From positions 315,001-379,000 of the forward strand of contig CM073321.1 in assembly GCA_037043015.1 (NCBI GenBank): a stretch of 64,000 nucleotides of DNA, in the 5' to 3' direction. This stretch comes from Bryum argenteum (taxonomy: Eukaryota; Streptophyta; Bryopsida; Bryales; Bryaceae). How positions within the stretch are numbered: the first letter of the stretch is position 1; the number at the start of each line of letters is the position of its first letter. Below are positions 34,097-44,989 of this stretch, piece after piece. Under the pieces are notes generated by a model, which was not told the DNA's origin, searched no databases, and saw nothing but the letters and a program-made list of their open reading frames with translations. Made by a program: the position numbers and the translations under genes.

Positions 34097-35741
34097 TTAT
34101 CGTCGATGTGGCTGCTCGGACAGATTGAAGATGTCAAAGGTCGGGTTGTCCTCCGGTGTTAGGTCGGTACGGGCCTGCTGGACCGCCGAGGTTGGTGAGG
34201 ATGGTGGAGCCTCGAGGAATGCCGTAGGTGGTGTCGGTGATGGGCTGCGGGCTGGAACACGATTGATGTGTGCGGTTGACTCCTGCAAGGGGAAGACGAG
34301 TGGAGAAGGGGAGCGTGGCAGACCTCCTGTCGGGTACCAACGCTCGACCCGAGGGGGCTGCAGTGGTGATGTCGGGCCTGTAGGTCGCTTGGGAATTCCA
34401 CCTATAACATCACTTACACCAGGAGTCCGTAGGTCGACTATCGGGAAGTTGAGTGAATCGGTGCTGGTCGGAGGTGACAATTGACTCCAGACCCGATCTG
34501 GAGAGAGTCGGAAGGAAGGAAAGTCCAACTGCAAACACTGAAGCTGGACAAGTCGTGAAAGCTGGGAATTTGTCCACTGGCGACCCGAGTCGACAAGCAA
34601 GGTTGACTGGGTTGGTTTGATAAGTGCTGCTAGTGTGCGGTCAGCCTGCATCAACAGGCCGGTCGGCTGAGAATTTGGGGGTACCAGATCCGTCTGGAGA
34701 GGTTGTTGTTCACTAGGCGGATCCTGCTAGCCTTGGTTCCTGTTAGGTGGCTGCTCTTGTGGTCCTGCCGGGTCAGGTCCCTGGGTCTACTGATCGCTTG
34801 CATCTCCTTTGTCGTGCTGCTCCGTCTGGCCTCCCGTGTTGTGCTTGTCATCGTCATCCTTGTCGTCGCGCTTCTGCATTCGGGAGCCGGCTGATCGTTA
34901 GTTCCTCACCCGACGTTGGGCTATCGCGTGACGTCACCTCTCCCTCTGACAGCTGCTCGTCGCTGTCGGTCGGTGGGTTCTCCAACAACCCGGGGTCGAG
35001 TGGCTCGTCTTCCTCTTCCTCCTCGTCTAAGGCCGGTAAGACAATCACCGGGTTGGTCTTCTGGATAGCGTCGAGTTGGCGAGTGTACCGGGTCGACTCT
35101 CGCGTCTAAATTTCCAGTGCGTGGTTGAGGAGTCGAATCTTCTCTCTGAGGTGCTTGCAAAGGGAGTGCTTCGACCTGCGCAAATGTGCCAACATACGGT
35201 CGCGTCTGTCGGAGTCGACCTGCCACTGCTTCGTACGCTCCATGACCTTCTGGAGCTTGTGCTGAACATGTCGGGTGCGGTTGTCGACATCCCGGTACTC
35301 TCCCTTGAGCACAATATGCTCGTTTCGGAGGGTAGTATGCGCTCGGTCGGTATGTTGCAGCTGCGTCCTGTCCTCCTCCAATAGACCAGCGTTGGTCTGA
35401 TTCGTCTCCTGCAAACGCTGGTTGTCTACCAAACTCTCCTGCAACTTTCTCTCCAAGTCTGCCACCTGCTGACGGGTCTCCAGTAACTACGTGACAGTCG
35501 GGTCAATCTGCAGACGCATCTCGGCAAGGTGGGACGCTAAACGTTGGCGCTCCAGCTGGGTGTTGTCGAGCTCAATCCGTATGGCTTCTTGACTATGCAG
35601 AGTCTCCTGGAGGTACAGGGTGAGGTCGACCTCATGGGCCTTCGCGTCGGCTAGGTGCTGCCGAAGTGCACTAATGCTGACCCGGAAGCCCTCTACGTGT
35701 GAGGCATACCGACCATGGGGTGGACCGGTTGCCTGCGGTCG
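34097..35741 (-). pseudogene. Coiled-coil accessory ORF, cut by the chromovirus
   Basis: One frame runs from the insertion point at 35741 as VEGFRVSISALRQHLADAKA, then QLERQRLASHLAEMRLQ. It passes a TAG at 35487 into VADLERKLQESLVDNQRLQE, RDRMLAHLRRSKHSLCKHL and LREKIRLLNHALEI. After another TAG at 35106 it continues into an acidic LPALDEEEEEDEPLDPG stretch. A proline-rich end (34654-34097) is in another frame. The heptad-rich, highly charged make-up resembles the tail of the accessory ORFs of the two gypsy elements at 23-24.5 and 58-60.5 kb. The function is unknown. Confidence 0.5.
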
Positions 35742-37233
35742 TGTCACATCCCTTTTCAAAGGATGCCCGAACACCGTAGAGAGCCAAGAGGACCCCGGGA
35801 GTGACGCCCCGGGCTTGGCAAGAGACAAGGTGAAGTGACCAAGGGGAGTCCCGAGCAAACAGCACGCAATGGCGTTGTGCTTGGGACGAACTGGGTGCTG
35901 TGCCTTACATGGTTGGAAACCTTGTTTGAGCACGCACCCATGGGTCCAAAGAACGCGCAATTTCGAGTTGTGAGTCGTGAGATATGGCTCTCCAAAGTTG
36001 AAGCGCGTTCCGGGACACTCCAGGACTTGGGAGTGTTGCCTTTCGGGACTCAAAATGTCGTCCTTCTTGGATGGTGGCATGTTGCATGTCTATGGAAAGC
36101 TCTAGACAAGAGCTTTCCAAAATGCTAAGGCTCGTGAGGAGCAAAGTTATGCTTTGGGAGATATGGCTCTCCAAAGCATCGGGACTTCGGGACTCCGGGA
36201 CTGCTGCCTCCCGGGACTCCCGAATGTTCAGAGGAGCATAGCTCCCACATGGAAGCTCCTATTGGGACAAGTGAGGAGTCTATCGACATCTACTCAAAGA
36301 GTAGATGTCGAAAATGGGCTTGCACGTCCCATTTGGATAACTGAGCTACAAGTTAGCCCGAGAAGAAGATACGGCCCGTTTTTGAGGCTAAGGCAAAAAC
36401 GGGTGGTCTTCCAAAACAAAAGTGTGTCACGGAAGGCCCCTCAACACAAGAAGGGGGGGGCCTACCGAAGACTCCAAAGAGTACTATGAGGAGGGGTGGT
36501 CTCCCTCCTCACTTGCACATGGTGCCTTGAGGAGCCGGGGTGGCTCCAAGGGGTGAGGCTTGGGATGGGGCCTCACTCCCGCACCTTGTGGAAAGTAGAG
36601 AGTGCTTTGGAGCCTCTCTAAACATGGGGTTGGGAAGTGGCCCTCTCCAAGTTAGTCCCTGTGATAAGTACTGCCGGTTCCCGGGAGTAACTGGGAATGG
36701 CTCAAAAGGGTGAGGCATGGAAATGAAGCCTCACTTCTACACCTTGGGCATTGTGGGATGCTCTTAAGCATCCCGCAACATTGGGTTGGAAAAAGTCCCG
36801 CTCCAAACTAGTCCCCGGAAAAACTAGTGCCGGATTCCGGGAGGATTTCCGGCAAAGTCCCGAATGGGGTGAGATACAAGAGTGGAAGGGGACTAGTGGG
36901 AAGTTGGAAAATGGATAAGGGCGGTTAGCTCCGGGGGTGATTAGTAGCACCCTTGGGAGCTTGGACATGTGTGGAAGGCCGCCCCGTGCCACCAAGTGGC
37001 ATGCCCATGTGTTTTGTGGGAGTTCCGGTTTACGGGTTCCGGGTAATGAGTTGGGGGAGTCAAGGTGGGTTGGACACCTTGACTAGAAATGGTGCCAACA
37101 TTGTGTGTGCTTGGCATGTGCAGTGTTAGCAAAGTCGTGGCCGGTTGCTACCAACTAAGTGAGCCGGGATTCCGCTACCAAGTAAGGCTCACTAAGAAGA
37201 AAAAAATGAGTTTGAGTAATTAGGGTTGCGACA
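35742..37233 (+). repeat. 5' LTR of element 2 (1492 bases)
   Basis: Starts TGTCACATCC and ends GGGTTGCGACA. It differs from the 3' LTR by only scattered substitutions and one length difference, so this element is much younger in insertion than element 1's coding decay would suggest. Confidence 0.95.
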
Positions 37234-37235
37234 CT

Positions 37236-37247
37236 TGGTATCAGAGC
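37236..37247 (+). other. Primer-binding site, initiator tRNA-Met type
   Basis: TGGTATCAGAGC, two bases after the LTR end, is the standard plant retrotransposon site that pairs with the 3' end of initiator tRNA-Met. Confidence 0.92.
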
Positions 37248-37389
37248 AGGCTATGTAATGGGATCCAATCAAGAGTAGGATGGCATGAGAGGCCAGAAGC
37301 TCGTGATGTGGCCCGAAGACACGTAGTTAAGCCTTTGTGGCCGGGGATGCCCCTCATGAGGAGTCTTCTAAAGTCCATCGGAGGAGCCG

Positions 37390-38365
37390 GTGGAAATAAA
37401 AGGGGACCAAGGGGACCAAAGAGAAGTTGCTACTTGTGAGGAGGACACTCACCATGAGGAGAAAGAAAATCCTCTAAGTCCCGTTCTCGGGAAACACGGC
37501 CACAAGCGGAAGGCACGAGATGAATGGTTCAATGAGCTTGTCAAAACTCTTCAAGTCTTGGAGGAAGAGATTAAGGAGCTCAAGAGAAGGGCATCATGCC
37601 CTTCTTCCCGCAAGTTGTGCAAGACCAACTTGCCCTCTTCCTTCACGGGATTGGGCAAGGTAAACAAGGTCAAGGACTTCATTGTGGAACTTGAGCTCAA
37701 CTTTGAGGCCCAAAGAGCTCGTGAAGAGGACAAGATCAACATTACCGTGACCTTCTTGAAAGAGCATGCTCTTTTGTGGTGGACTTGTTACCGGGATGAG
37801 AACGCGGCAGTGGTAAGCAACTTGACTTGGACCGGTTTCAAGGGGATCCTAAGTGATCGCTTCACCCCGGAGTACCAAGAGATTCGGGATGGCATGGCCC
37901 TTGTGCAATTGAAGCAAACGGGCACCCTTCATGCCTATGTGAAGGATTTCAATGCACATTTGAATGTGCTCCCGAAGTTAGATGAATTGGCCAAATAGGT
38001 CATTTTCTTCAATGGACTCTAAGGTTGGGTGGAGCGGGCATTATTCAAGATGCCGAGATTGCCGGAGACTTGTGCCGAATTGCTCAAGTTGGCAAAAGGG
38101 ATTGGTGATGATGAAGGTCACCAAAAGGCCTCTAAAGAGGAGGCCTCAACCGGAAAGCAAGGCAAATTACTATCCAAGAGCCAACATAAGAAAAATGGTT
38201 GGCAAAAGCTTTAGGGTGGTGAGAGTAGGCCTTCCAAGGATGGGAAGGACAAGTTTGCCAAGGACAAGCCCAAAGTGGGGACAAGTCCATAATAAAAAGA
38301 GACAAGTTACATTACTTGTTTTGAATTGTGGTGAAGAGGGCCACATGGCAATGCATTGCTCCTAA
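37390..38365 (+). pseudogene. gag: gag of element 2
   Basis: 37390-37998 reads as a gag capsid: LPSSFTGLGKVNKVKDFIVE, then FLKEHALLWWTCYRDENAAV, FKGILSDRFTPEYQEIRDGM and LVQLKQTGTLHAYVKDFNAHL. A stop ends it at KLDELAK*. After frame changes the nucleocapsid knuckle LNCGEEGHMAMHC (38320-38362) appears. The short spacer between them is lysine-rich. Confidence 0.85.
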
Positions 38366-38399
38366 CCAAAGGGGCAACCGACTCCTTCATAAGTCCCGA

Positions 38400-41079
38400 A
38401 GCATCGAAGTGGATGGGTTTGCAAATGAGTAAGCAAGCTCATCCAGATGAGGTTTTCAAAGAGGCAAGCCTCACCAAACGTTCCTTGTAGCAACGGAAGT
38501 AGAAGTGAAGTGCCAAAACTTCACCTTGTGGAAAACTTCAAGGTTTGTGAAATAGATGAGATTGGTCTCATCTTATGTAAGACTTCCTTTGATATCTATG
38601 GAGTAAAGATAATGAGGTGGCCATTGAGAGTGGTTGCCAACCCCGAAAGCAAGGAGATTGAGTTGGAGTTCACCAAGGCTCCCAACATGTTAGGGAGTAG
38701 AATCAACTTGGTGAACTTGGAGGAGTTAGAGGAAAACCGGTTCTTGATAATGCTAAGAACCGATTTGGGAGTTGAAGGGAATAAGCCCACTTCTAACTCC
38801 ACACCTCCTAGGTGGATTTGGGAGGTCATCCAAGGCTTTGGTGATGCCTTTTGGGTTGTGCAACGCCCCATCAATGTTCACAACCCTCATGAATACAGTA
38901 TTCCATCAAGAGATGGATGGGCTTGTCATTGTTACATTCATGACATATTGGTGATCTCCAAAACGGCGGAAGTGCATGCATAGCACCTTGCAATTGTGCT
39001 CAAAAAAAACTTAGGGACAATAAGTTACATGCAATTGGGGAGAAGAGTGAGTTTGGCTTACTAGAGATGGAGATCGTGGGACACATTATGACGAGGCAAA
39101 GTGACAAACCGGAGCACAAGAAGGTGAAAGCAATCAAGAAGGGGAGCCAACCCACTTCACAAAGGGAAGTGAGGTCATTGCTTGGTTTGGCCTATTATTA
39201 TGGGAGGTTCATAAAGAACTTCTCCAAGATTGTTAAGCCCATGTCCGGTTTGCTTAAGAAAAACTTGGCCTTGGATGGGACCGATTCATGTGTGCAAGCA
39301 TTTCAAAAAAACTGAAGGAGAAACTCTCCTCCCCGCCGGTATTGAAGTTCCCGAAGTTTGATAAGCCTTTTGAGGTGCACACCGATGCAAGAGACTTTGC
39401 CATCGGTGGAGTACTCATGCAAGAAGGAAGGCCAGTTGTATTTGAGAGCAAGAAATTTGATGGCACTCAAATCAATTGGCCGACGCATGAAAAGGAGATG
39501 GTTGCCATGGTGCATTGTTTGAAGACATGGCAACATTACTTTGTTCTCCACAAGACCAACGAATTCACCAATAATGTTTCATTGAAGTACTTTGAAACAT
39601 AAGCCTAAGTTACACCCAAGCAATTGAGGTGGCATGTTACCTTAGTGCTTATAAATGTGGAGTTGATTCACAAGCCGGGCCGAGTGAATGGGCGCCGGAT
39701 GCACTAGGTTGGAAGGTGAACATAAGTCAAATACCACACAAGTCTTGAGAGTGATGTATGCGGGATAAGGTGATTTGGCAAAACGGATAAGGGAGGCGTA
39801 TATGAAAGACCCCGAGGCTCAAAAGTTCTTAAATGAACTAAGGTGTGGCAAGAAGCCCAACGGAATCCGGCTTCATCAAGGTTTGATCAAGTTCAAGAAA
39901 AATAGGGTGTGTGTTCCAAAGGGCATGTGGAGGTTGAGTGTGTGCTCAAGGTGAAGCATGACAACCGCTTGGCTGGGCATAGGAGGGAGAAGTCCACCAT
40001 ATGTTTGGTCTCAAAGAGGTTCTATTGGCCCAAAATGAAAGAACACATTGCCCATTATGTGAAGACTTGTATCACTTGAATGTGAAGCCAACCGGGCGCC
40101 ATATCAAAAGCACGTGGGTTTGTTACGGCCTTTGCCTATCCGGGATGGTCCATGGGAGTGTGTCTCCATGGATTTTATTACAAGCCTTCCGGAGTCACGA
40201 GGAAGTGACGCCATCTTTGTGGTGGTGGATAGGTGTTGTAAGTTGGCAAGGATGGAGCCAACAAAAGGGATGGCGACCGCCTTTGACAAGGTGGTGCTCC
40301 TTTTCAACATTTGGTGGCGGCATCATGAGTTGCCGAAGACCAAAGTGATTGGAGTGATTACTTGGGTTAGGCGGTTGGTAGCCATAATGCATTGAGGCAT
40401 GGTGCTATGAGTCAATCGCTGCCCAAGGTGGCTTATGTGTGAAGCCACTTATGCCTATATACCTAGTTTTTGAATGGATTGCAATTAGAAGATGGGTCAA
40501 AGCCAAGGTGCAAAAGACTTGGTAGCCATGAGATAGCAACTTATTGAAAAGGACCAAGAAAAACTTAGACAAGGCCCGAAGAGGTATGTGAAACAAGTTA
40601 ACAAAGGGCGGCGCCATGAGGAGTATGAGGAGGGCTAAAAGGTGTAGAAGAATGTGAAAAATCTCACCTTACCGGATGGCTTGACTCCCATATCCATGGC
40701 AAAGTATGTGAGTCCATTTGTCATTGCAAAACGGTTGTTTGAGGATGTGTATAAGTTGGACTTACCACCGGAGACCATGATTCATCCCACCTTCCATGTC
40801 TCATTGCTCAAGCCATATCACAAAGTTAAGGTGAGGCCGGAACGCAAGCAAGTGTTGCGGCCTCCACCCGAACTACTTGGTGATCACTTGGAGTTTGGAG
40901 TAAAAGGCATTATGAACTGCCGGATCACCAAGAAAAAGGGCAAAGAATACTTGGTGAAGAGGCGGGGGTACCATGAGAAGGAAACAACATGGGTTGAGGC
41001 CAAGTACATGGCCAATGCAAAGGAGATGGTGAAAAGGTATGAAAGCCAACGGAGATCCAAGACACCGAGAAAGCATTGA
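38400..41079 (+). pseudogene. pol: pol of element 2 with C-terminal chromodomain
   Basis: Recognisable pieces: a protease-like stretch (38447-38770). Reverse transcriptase VMPFGLCNAPSMFTTLMNTVFH, then a YxDD region that has decayed to CYIHDILVISKT (38840-38980). A connection TSQREVRSLLGLAYYYGRFIKN. RNase H FEVHTDARDFAIGGVLMQEGRP, then NWPTHEKEMVAMVHCLKTWQHY. Integrase WECVSMDFITSLPESRGSDAIF and VVVDRCCKLARMEPT. The end (40654-41079) has HPTFHVSLLKPYH then VKGIMNCRITKKKGKEYLVK and ETTWVEAKYM, a chromodomain that would steer insertion to marked chromatin. Parts of the reverse transcriptase and integrase are missing. It is dead. Confidence 0.88.
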
Positions 41080-41942
41080 TGAGGACATCAACCTTTGAAA
41101 TGGGGATGAATCACCACACTTGTGTATACTTGGCCTAAGTTTTGTCTAGCATTTGGTGCAAATGGTGCAAATGACACATGTTGTAATACTTGGTTGACAA
41201 TTAAGTTGCTGGCAAGTTCCTTGATTGCATGTTGGAAGTGAGATGAGTCCTAATCTCATTTTGGATTGCTAGGTTGGTTAGAAGAGGTTGAAGGATACGC
41301 GAACCCAATACTTGGAATGCTGCAAAACAGGGACCTTGGCTTAGGAGTTGTGAGTGGGTGAACCCCCACGACTCTTAAGCTTAGGACTTGCTCGGGCGGG
41401 AGCAAGGTAATGGCAGGGGCTCATAAAAGTGCCCTTTGCGGGTTGACCATCGTCAACGCATGGCTTGATCACCCATGTCTCGGTAGAGTGAAGCAAAGGC
41501 TAGGTCGGGCGGGACTTAGCATTACCCCTAGGCGAGCAAAGTTCACCACTTTGAGAGCCTAAGTGTTTGAGAAGTGGGCTTGGTGTTGCGACCAAGAAAG
41601 TGTTGGTTAGCCTTGAATTCAATCCTAAGTCATGTGAGTATGATGGGCTAGTTGCGCCTAACTTGGGGCCATTGGGGGCATTCCAAGTGAGTCTCAAAGT
41701 GGATAGGTCTAGTCTATGTGGGTCCTTCCAAGGAAAGTCCTTGGGTAGAAAGGACCTTAGACCTATCGGGTGCCACCTTTGAGACTTAGCCATTTTCCAA
41801 GTAAAAGGATGCTTGGAGCATTGCGGGGCTAGCTACCCTGGAACGCAATGCAAGTGCCAAGGAGGCGGCTACCTCAAGAACTTGGTACTGCCGACAAGAG
41901 AGATTGTCGATGAGGGCATCGACGTTGTTTGGTGGGGGTGAG
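41080..41942 (+). other. Non-coding 3' region of element 2
   Basis: No domain is visible between the chromodomain and the 3' LTR. A purine-rich GGTGGGGGTGAG at 41931-41942 abuts the LTR and is the likely polypurine tract. Confidence 0.6.
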
Positions 41943-43435
41943 TGTCACATCCCTTTCCAAAGGATGCCCGAACACCGTGGTGAGCCAAGAGGACCCCGGG
42001 AGTGACGCCCCGGGCTTGGCAAGAGACAAGGTGAGGAGACCAAGGAGAGTCCCGAGCAAACAGCACGCAATAGCGTTGTGCTTGGGACGAACTTGGTGGC
42101 GTGTCTTAGATGGTTAAAAAACCTTGTTTGAGCACGCACCCATGGGTCCAAAGAACGCGCGATTTGGAGTTGTGAGTCATGAGATATGACTCTCCAAAGT
42201 TGGAGCGCGTTCCGGGACACTCCAGGACTTGGGAGTGTTGCCTTTCGGGACTCAAAATGTCGTCCTTCTTGGATGGTGGCATGTTGCATGTCTATGGAAA
42301 GCTCTAGACAAGAGCTTTCCAAAATGCTAAGGCTCGTGAGGAGCAAAGTTATGCTTTGGGAGATATGGCTCTCCAAAGCATCGGGACTTCGGGACTCCGG
42401 GACTGCTGCCTCCCGGGACTCCCGAATGTTCAGAGGAGCATAGCTCCCACATGGAAGCTCCTATTGGGACAAGTGAGGAGTCTATCGACATCTACTCAAA
42501 GAGTAGATGTCGAAAATGGGCTTGCACGTCCCATTTGGATAACTGAGCTACAAGTTAGCCCGAGAAGAAGATACGGCCCGTTTTTGAGGCTAAGGCAAAA
42601 ACGGGTGGTCTTCCAAAACAAAAGTGTGTCACGGAAGGCCCCTCAACACAAGAAGGGGGGGGCCTACCGAAGACTCCAAAGAGTACTATGAGGAGGGGTG
42701 GTCTCCCTCCTCACTTGCACATGGTGCCTTGAGGAGCCGGGGTGGCTCCAAGGGGTGAGGCTTGGGATGGGGCCTCACTCCCGCACCTTGTGGAAAATAG
42801 AGAGTGCTTTGGAGCATCTCTAAACATGAAGTTGGGAAGTGGCCCTCTCCAAGTTAGTCCTTGTGATAAGTAGTGCCGGTTCCCGGGAGTAACCGGGAAT
42901 GGCTCAAAAGGGTGAGGCATGGAAAGGAAGCCTCACTTCTACATCTTGGGCATTGTACGATGCTCTTGAGCATCCCGCACCATTGGGTTGGAAAAAGTCC
43001 CGCTCCAAACTAGTCCCCGGGAAATCTAGTGCCGGATTCCGGGAGGATTTCCGGCAAAGTCCCGAATGGGGTGAGATACAAGAGTGGAAGGGGACTAGTG
43101 GGAAGTTGGAAAATGGATAAGGGCGGTTAGCTCCGGGGTTGATTAGTAGCACCCTTGGGAGCTTGGACATGTGTGGAAGGCCGCCCCGTGCCACCAAGTG
43201 GCATGCCCATGTGTTTTGTGGGAGTTCCGGTTTACGGGTTCCGGGTAATGAGTTGGGGGAGTCAAGGTGGGTTGGACACCTTGACTAGAAATGGTGCTAA
43301 CATTGTATGTGCTTGGTATGTGCAGTGTTAGCAAAGTCGTGGCCGGTTGCTACCAACTAAGTGAGCCGGGATTCCGCTACCAAGTAAGGCTCACTAAGAA
43401 GAAAAAAATGAGTTTGAGTAATTAGGGTTGCGACA
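41943..43435 (+). repeat. 3' LTR of element 2 (1493 bases)
   Basis: Same ends as the 5' LTR. It is nearly identical over its full length, including the shared open frames, which are LTR artefacts rather than genes. Confidence 0.95.
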
Positions 43436-43822
43436 ACAAGAGTGGAAGGGGACTAGTGGGAAGTTGGACAATGGATAAAGGCGGTTAGCTCGGGGGGTGA
43501 TTAGTAGCACTTTTGGGAGCTTGGACATTTGTGGAAGGCCGCCCCGTGCCACCAAGTGGCACGCCCATGTGTTGGTGGGAGTTCCAAGTTGGCATGCCCA
43601 TGTGTTGGTGGGAGTTCCGGGTAATGAGTACCGGATAACGAGTTATGGAGTCAAGGTGGGTTGGACACCTTGACTTAGAATGGTGCTAACATTGTGTGTG
43701 TGGGGCACATGCAAGTGTTAGCAAAGTCGTGGCCGGTTGCTACCAACTAAGTGAGCCGTGATTCCGCTACCAAGTAAGGCTCACTAAGAAAAAGAAGAGT
43801 TGGAGTAATTAGGGTCGCGACA
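43436..43822 (+). repeat. Third, partial LTR in tandem with element 2
   Basis: Begins at ACAAGAGTGG, which corresponds to 43077 onward inside the 3' LTR, and runs to a GTCGCGACA end like the LTR's. It carries a small internal duplication around 'cccatgtgttggtggga' and more substitutions than the two full LTRs. Confidence 0.88.
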
Positions 43823-44145
43823 TCAAATCACTCGAGCATCCTTACCTTCCACCTCTACCAGCACATCACAATGAGCACGACATGGCGCAGCTACATGGGA
43901 CGTATTCACGGACACTCCGACACTCCTTAAAACACAACCCATCCCCTCTCATGAAGTCCAACATCACAATGAGCACCGACATGCATTAGAATAAAACCAT
44001 GTGGTTTACTTCACCAACGTCACGCTACATGGGATGTATTCACCGACACTCTGACACTCCTTATGACACAACCCATTCCTATCCAGTCCGGCACAGCCTA
44101 TCCCCTCTCCAGTACGAAAACTTGTTTTTCTTTATTGTAATCTGA

Positions 44146-44149
<4 letters not shown>
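43823..44149. repeat. Direct duplication in a gene-free stretch
   Basis: The phrases 'atcacaatgagca', 'gctacatggga' + 'gtattcac' and 'cactcctta' occur at about 43865-43945 and again at 43967-44075. No gene is seen. Confidence 0.6.

Positions 44150-44181
<32 letters not shown>
44150..44181. repeat. Poly-T run of 32 bases
   Basis: An uninterrupted homopolymer just left of the piggyBac-type element. It could be the poly-A tail of a minus-strand retroposed transcript, or simple slippage. Confidence 0.9.
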
Positions 44182-44204
44182 CACAAATTAGCTAAACTAT
44201 TTAA

Positions 44205-44982
44205 CTCTTTAGGGCCGAGGACGCCCTTCCTGGATTTGGCAGTATTTAGAGTCAGCCACGGTTTACGACGCGGAGAACTGAATGAGTTCCGCGAGAATCC
44301 CATCGATGGACATCAACAGCTTGATCTCTCGTTGGACAGAATTCACTAACGCTGGGTCACATGGATCAGAATATTGAAACCTTTTTGAGGACACTACGAT
44401 TGACACAAACACAGAATGTACCATGACATACGTTTCTACGAGGGCACATTTGGCCGGTTTGATCGAGATTGATTTTTTAGAAACGATGATGCTGAGACCG
44501 GCCTCCATACAGAACATATGAAATTTGTTTCAGCTCAAGGACTTTCCAATCAGGCACTTTAGGGGTGCCGAAGTGTGAGCTTGTTGGTAGATTGTGTAAA
44601 TTGAAAAATTTCTATACCGAGGCAAACCGGTCTATAGCAATGTGTTTGTCATGATCTTAACGGTAGGTGGTTGTGTATGATACAGATAGCAAGTCTCGAA
44701 TTGGGCCGTACAGAATCCGAGAATGGAAACAACATAGATGCACCAAACTACGGTCGTGGGAAGGGTGTGTACGCAGGTCGTCCTTTGCTTTCTTGACGAC
44801 CATCTTGTTTTCATTGTGGGGCCAAGTGGGCTCCGAATTCACTGTGTATGGGCTCATTAGTTGCGCACTTTCAGAGCCCTCCACTTTCATTCACCCCTCG
44901 AAATTAGCTGAGCCCTTGTTCATTTTTTATTCCCTAAGGTCCTCACAAATTGACCAAATTTGGCAAGCTCGGCCCTAAAGGG
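44205..44982. mobile_element. piggyBac-type element, about 778 bases, TTAA-flanked
   Basis: Both ends are flanked by TTAA (44201-44204 and 44983-44986), the target duplication of the piggyBac superfamily. Terminal inverted repeats are CTCTTTAGGGCCGAG on the left and, inverted, CCCTTTAGGGCCGAG on the right (one mismatch in 15). The CCCTTT start fits piggyBac. Inside are an 84-codon minus frame (44517-44263) and a 103-codon plus frame; neither shows the DDD transposase, so it is probably non-autonomous. Confidence 0.75.
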
Positions 44983-44989
44983 TTAAGAG

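Larger units (their letters stand above)
35742..43435 (+). mobile_element. Ty3/gypsy chromovirus, element 2
   Basis: Two near-identical LTRs (35742-37233 and 41943-43435) bound it; ends are TGTCACA...GCGACA. A primer-binding site complementary to initiator tRNA-Met (TGGTATCAGAGC, 37236-37247) follows the 5' LTR. gag, zinc knuckle, reverse transcriptase, RNase H, integrase and a chromodomain follow in order but in broken frames. The five bases outside each end (GGTCG and ACAAG) do not match, so the target duplication is lost or the element is recombinant. Confidence 0.95.

Noticed and set aside
36154..36489. 111-codon frame repeated at 42356-42691
   Set aside because: It lies in the LTRs of element 2 and is identical because the LTRs are; no protein family is suggested.
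44263..44978. piggyBac transposase gene inside the TTAA-flanked element
   Set aside because: Neither internal frame (84 and 103 codons) shows catalytic aspartates in a plausible context; too short for a transposase.
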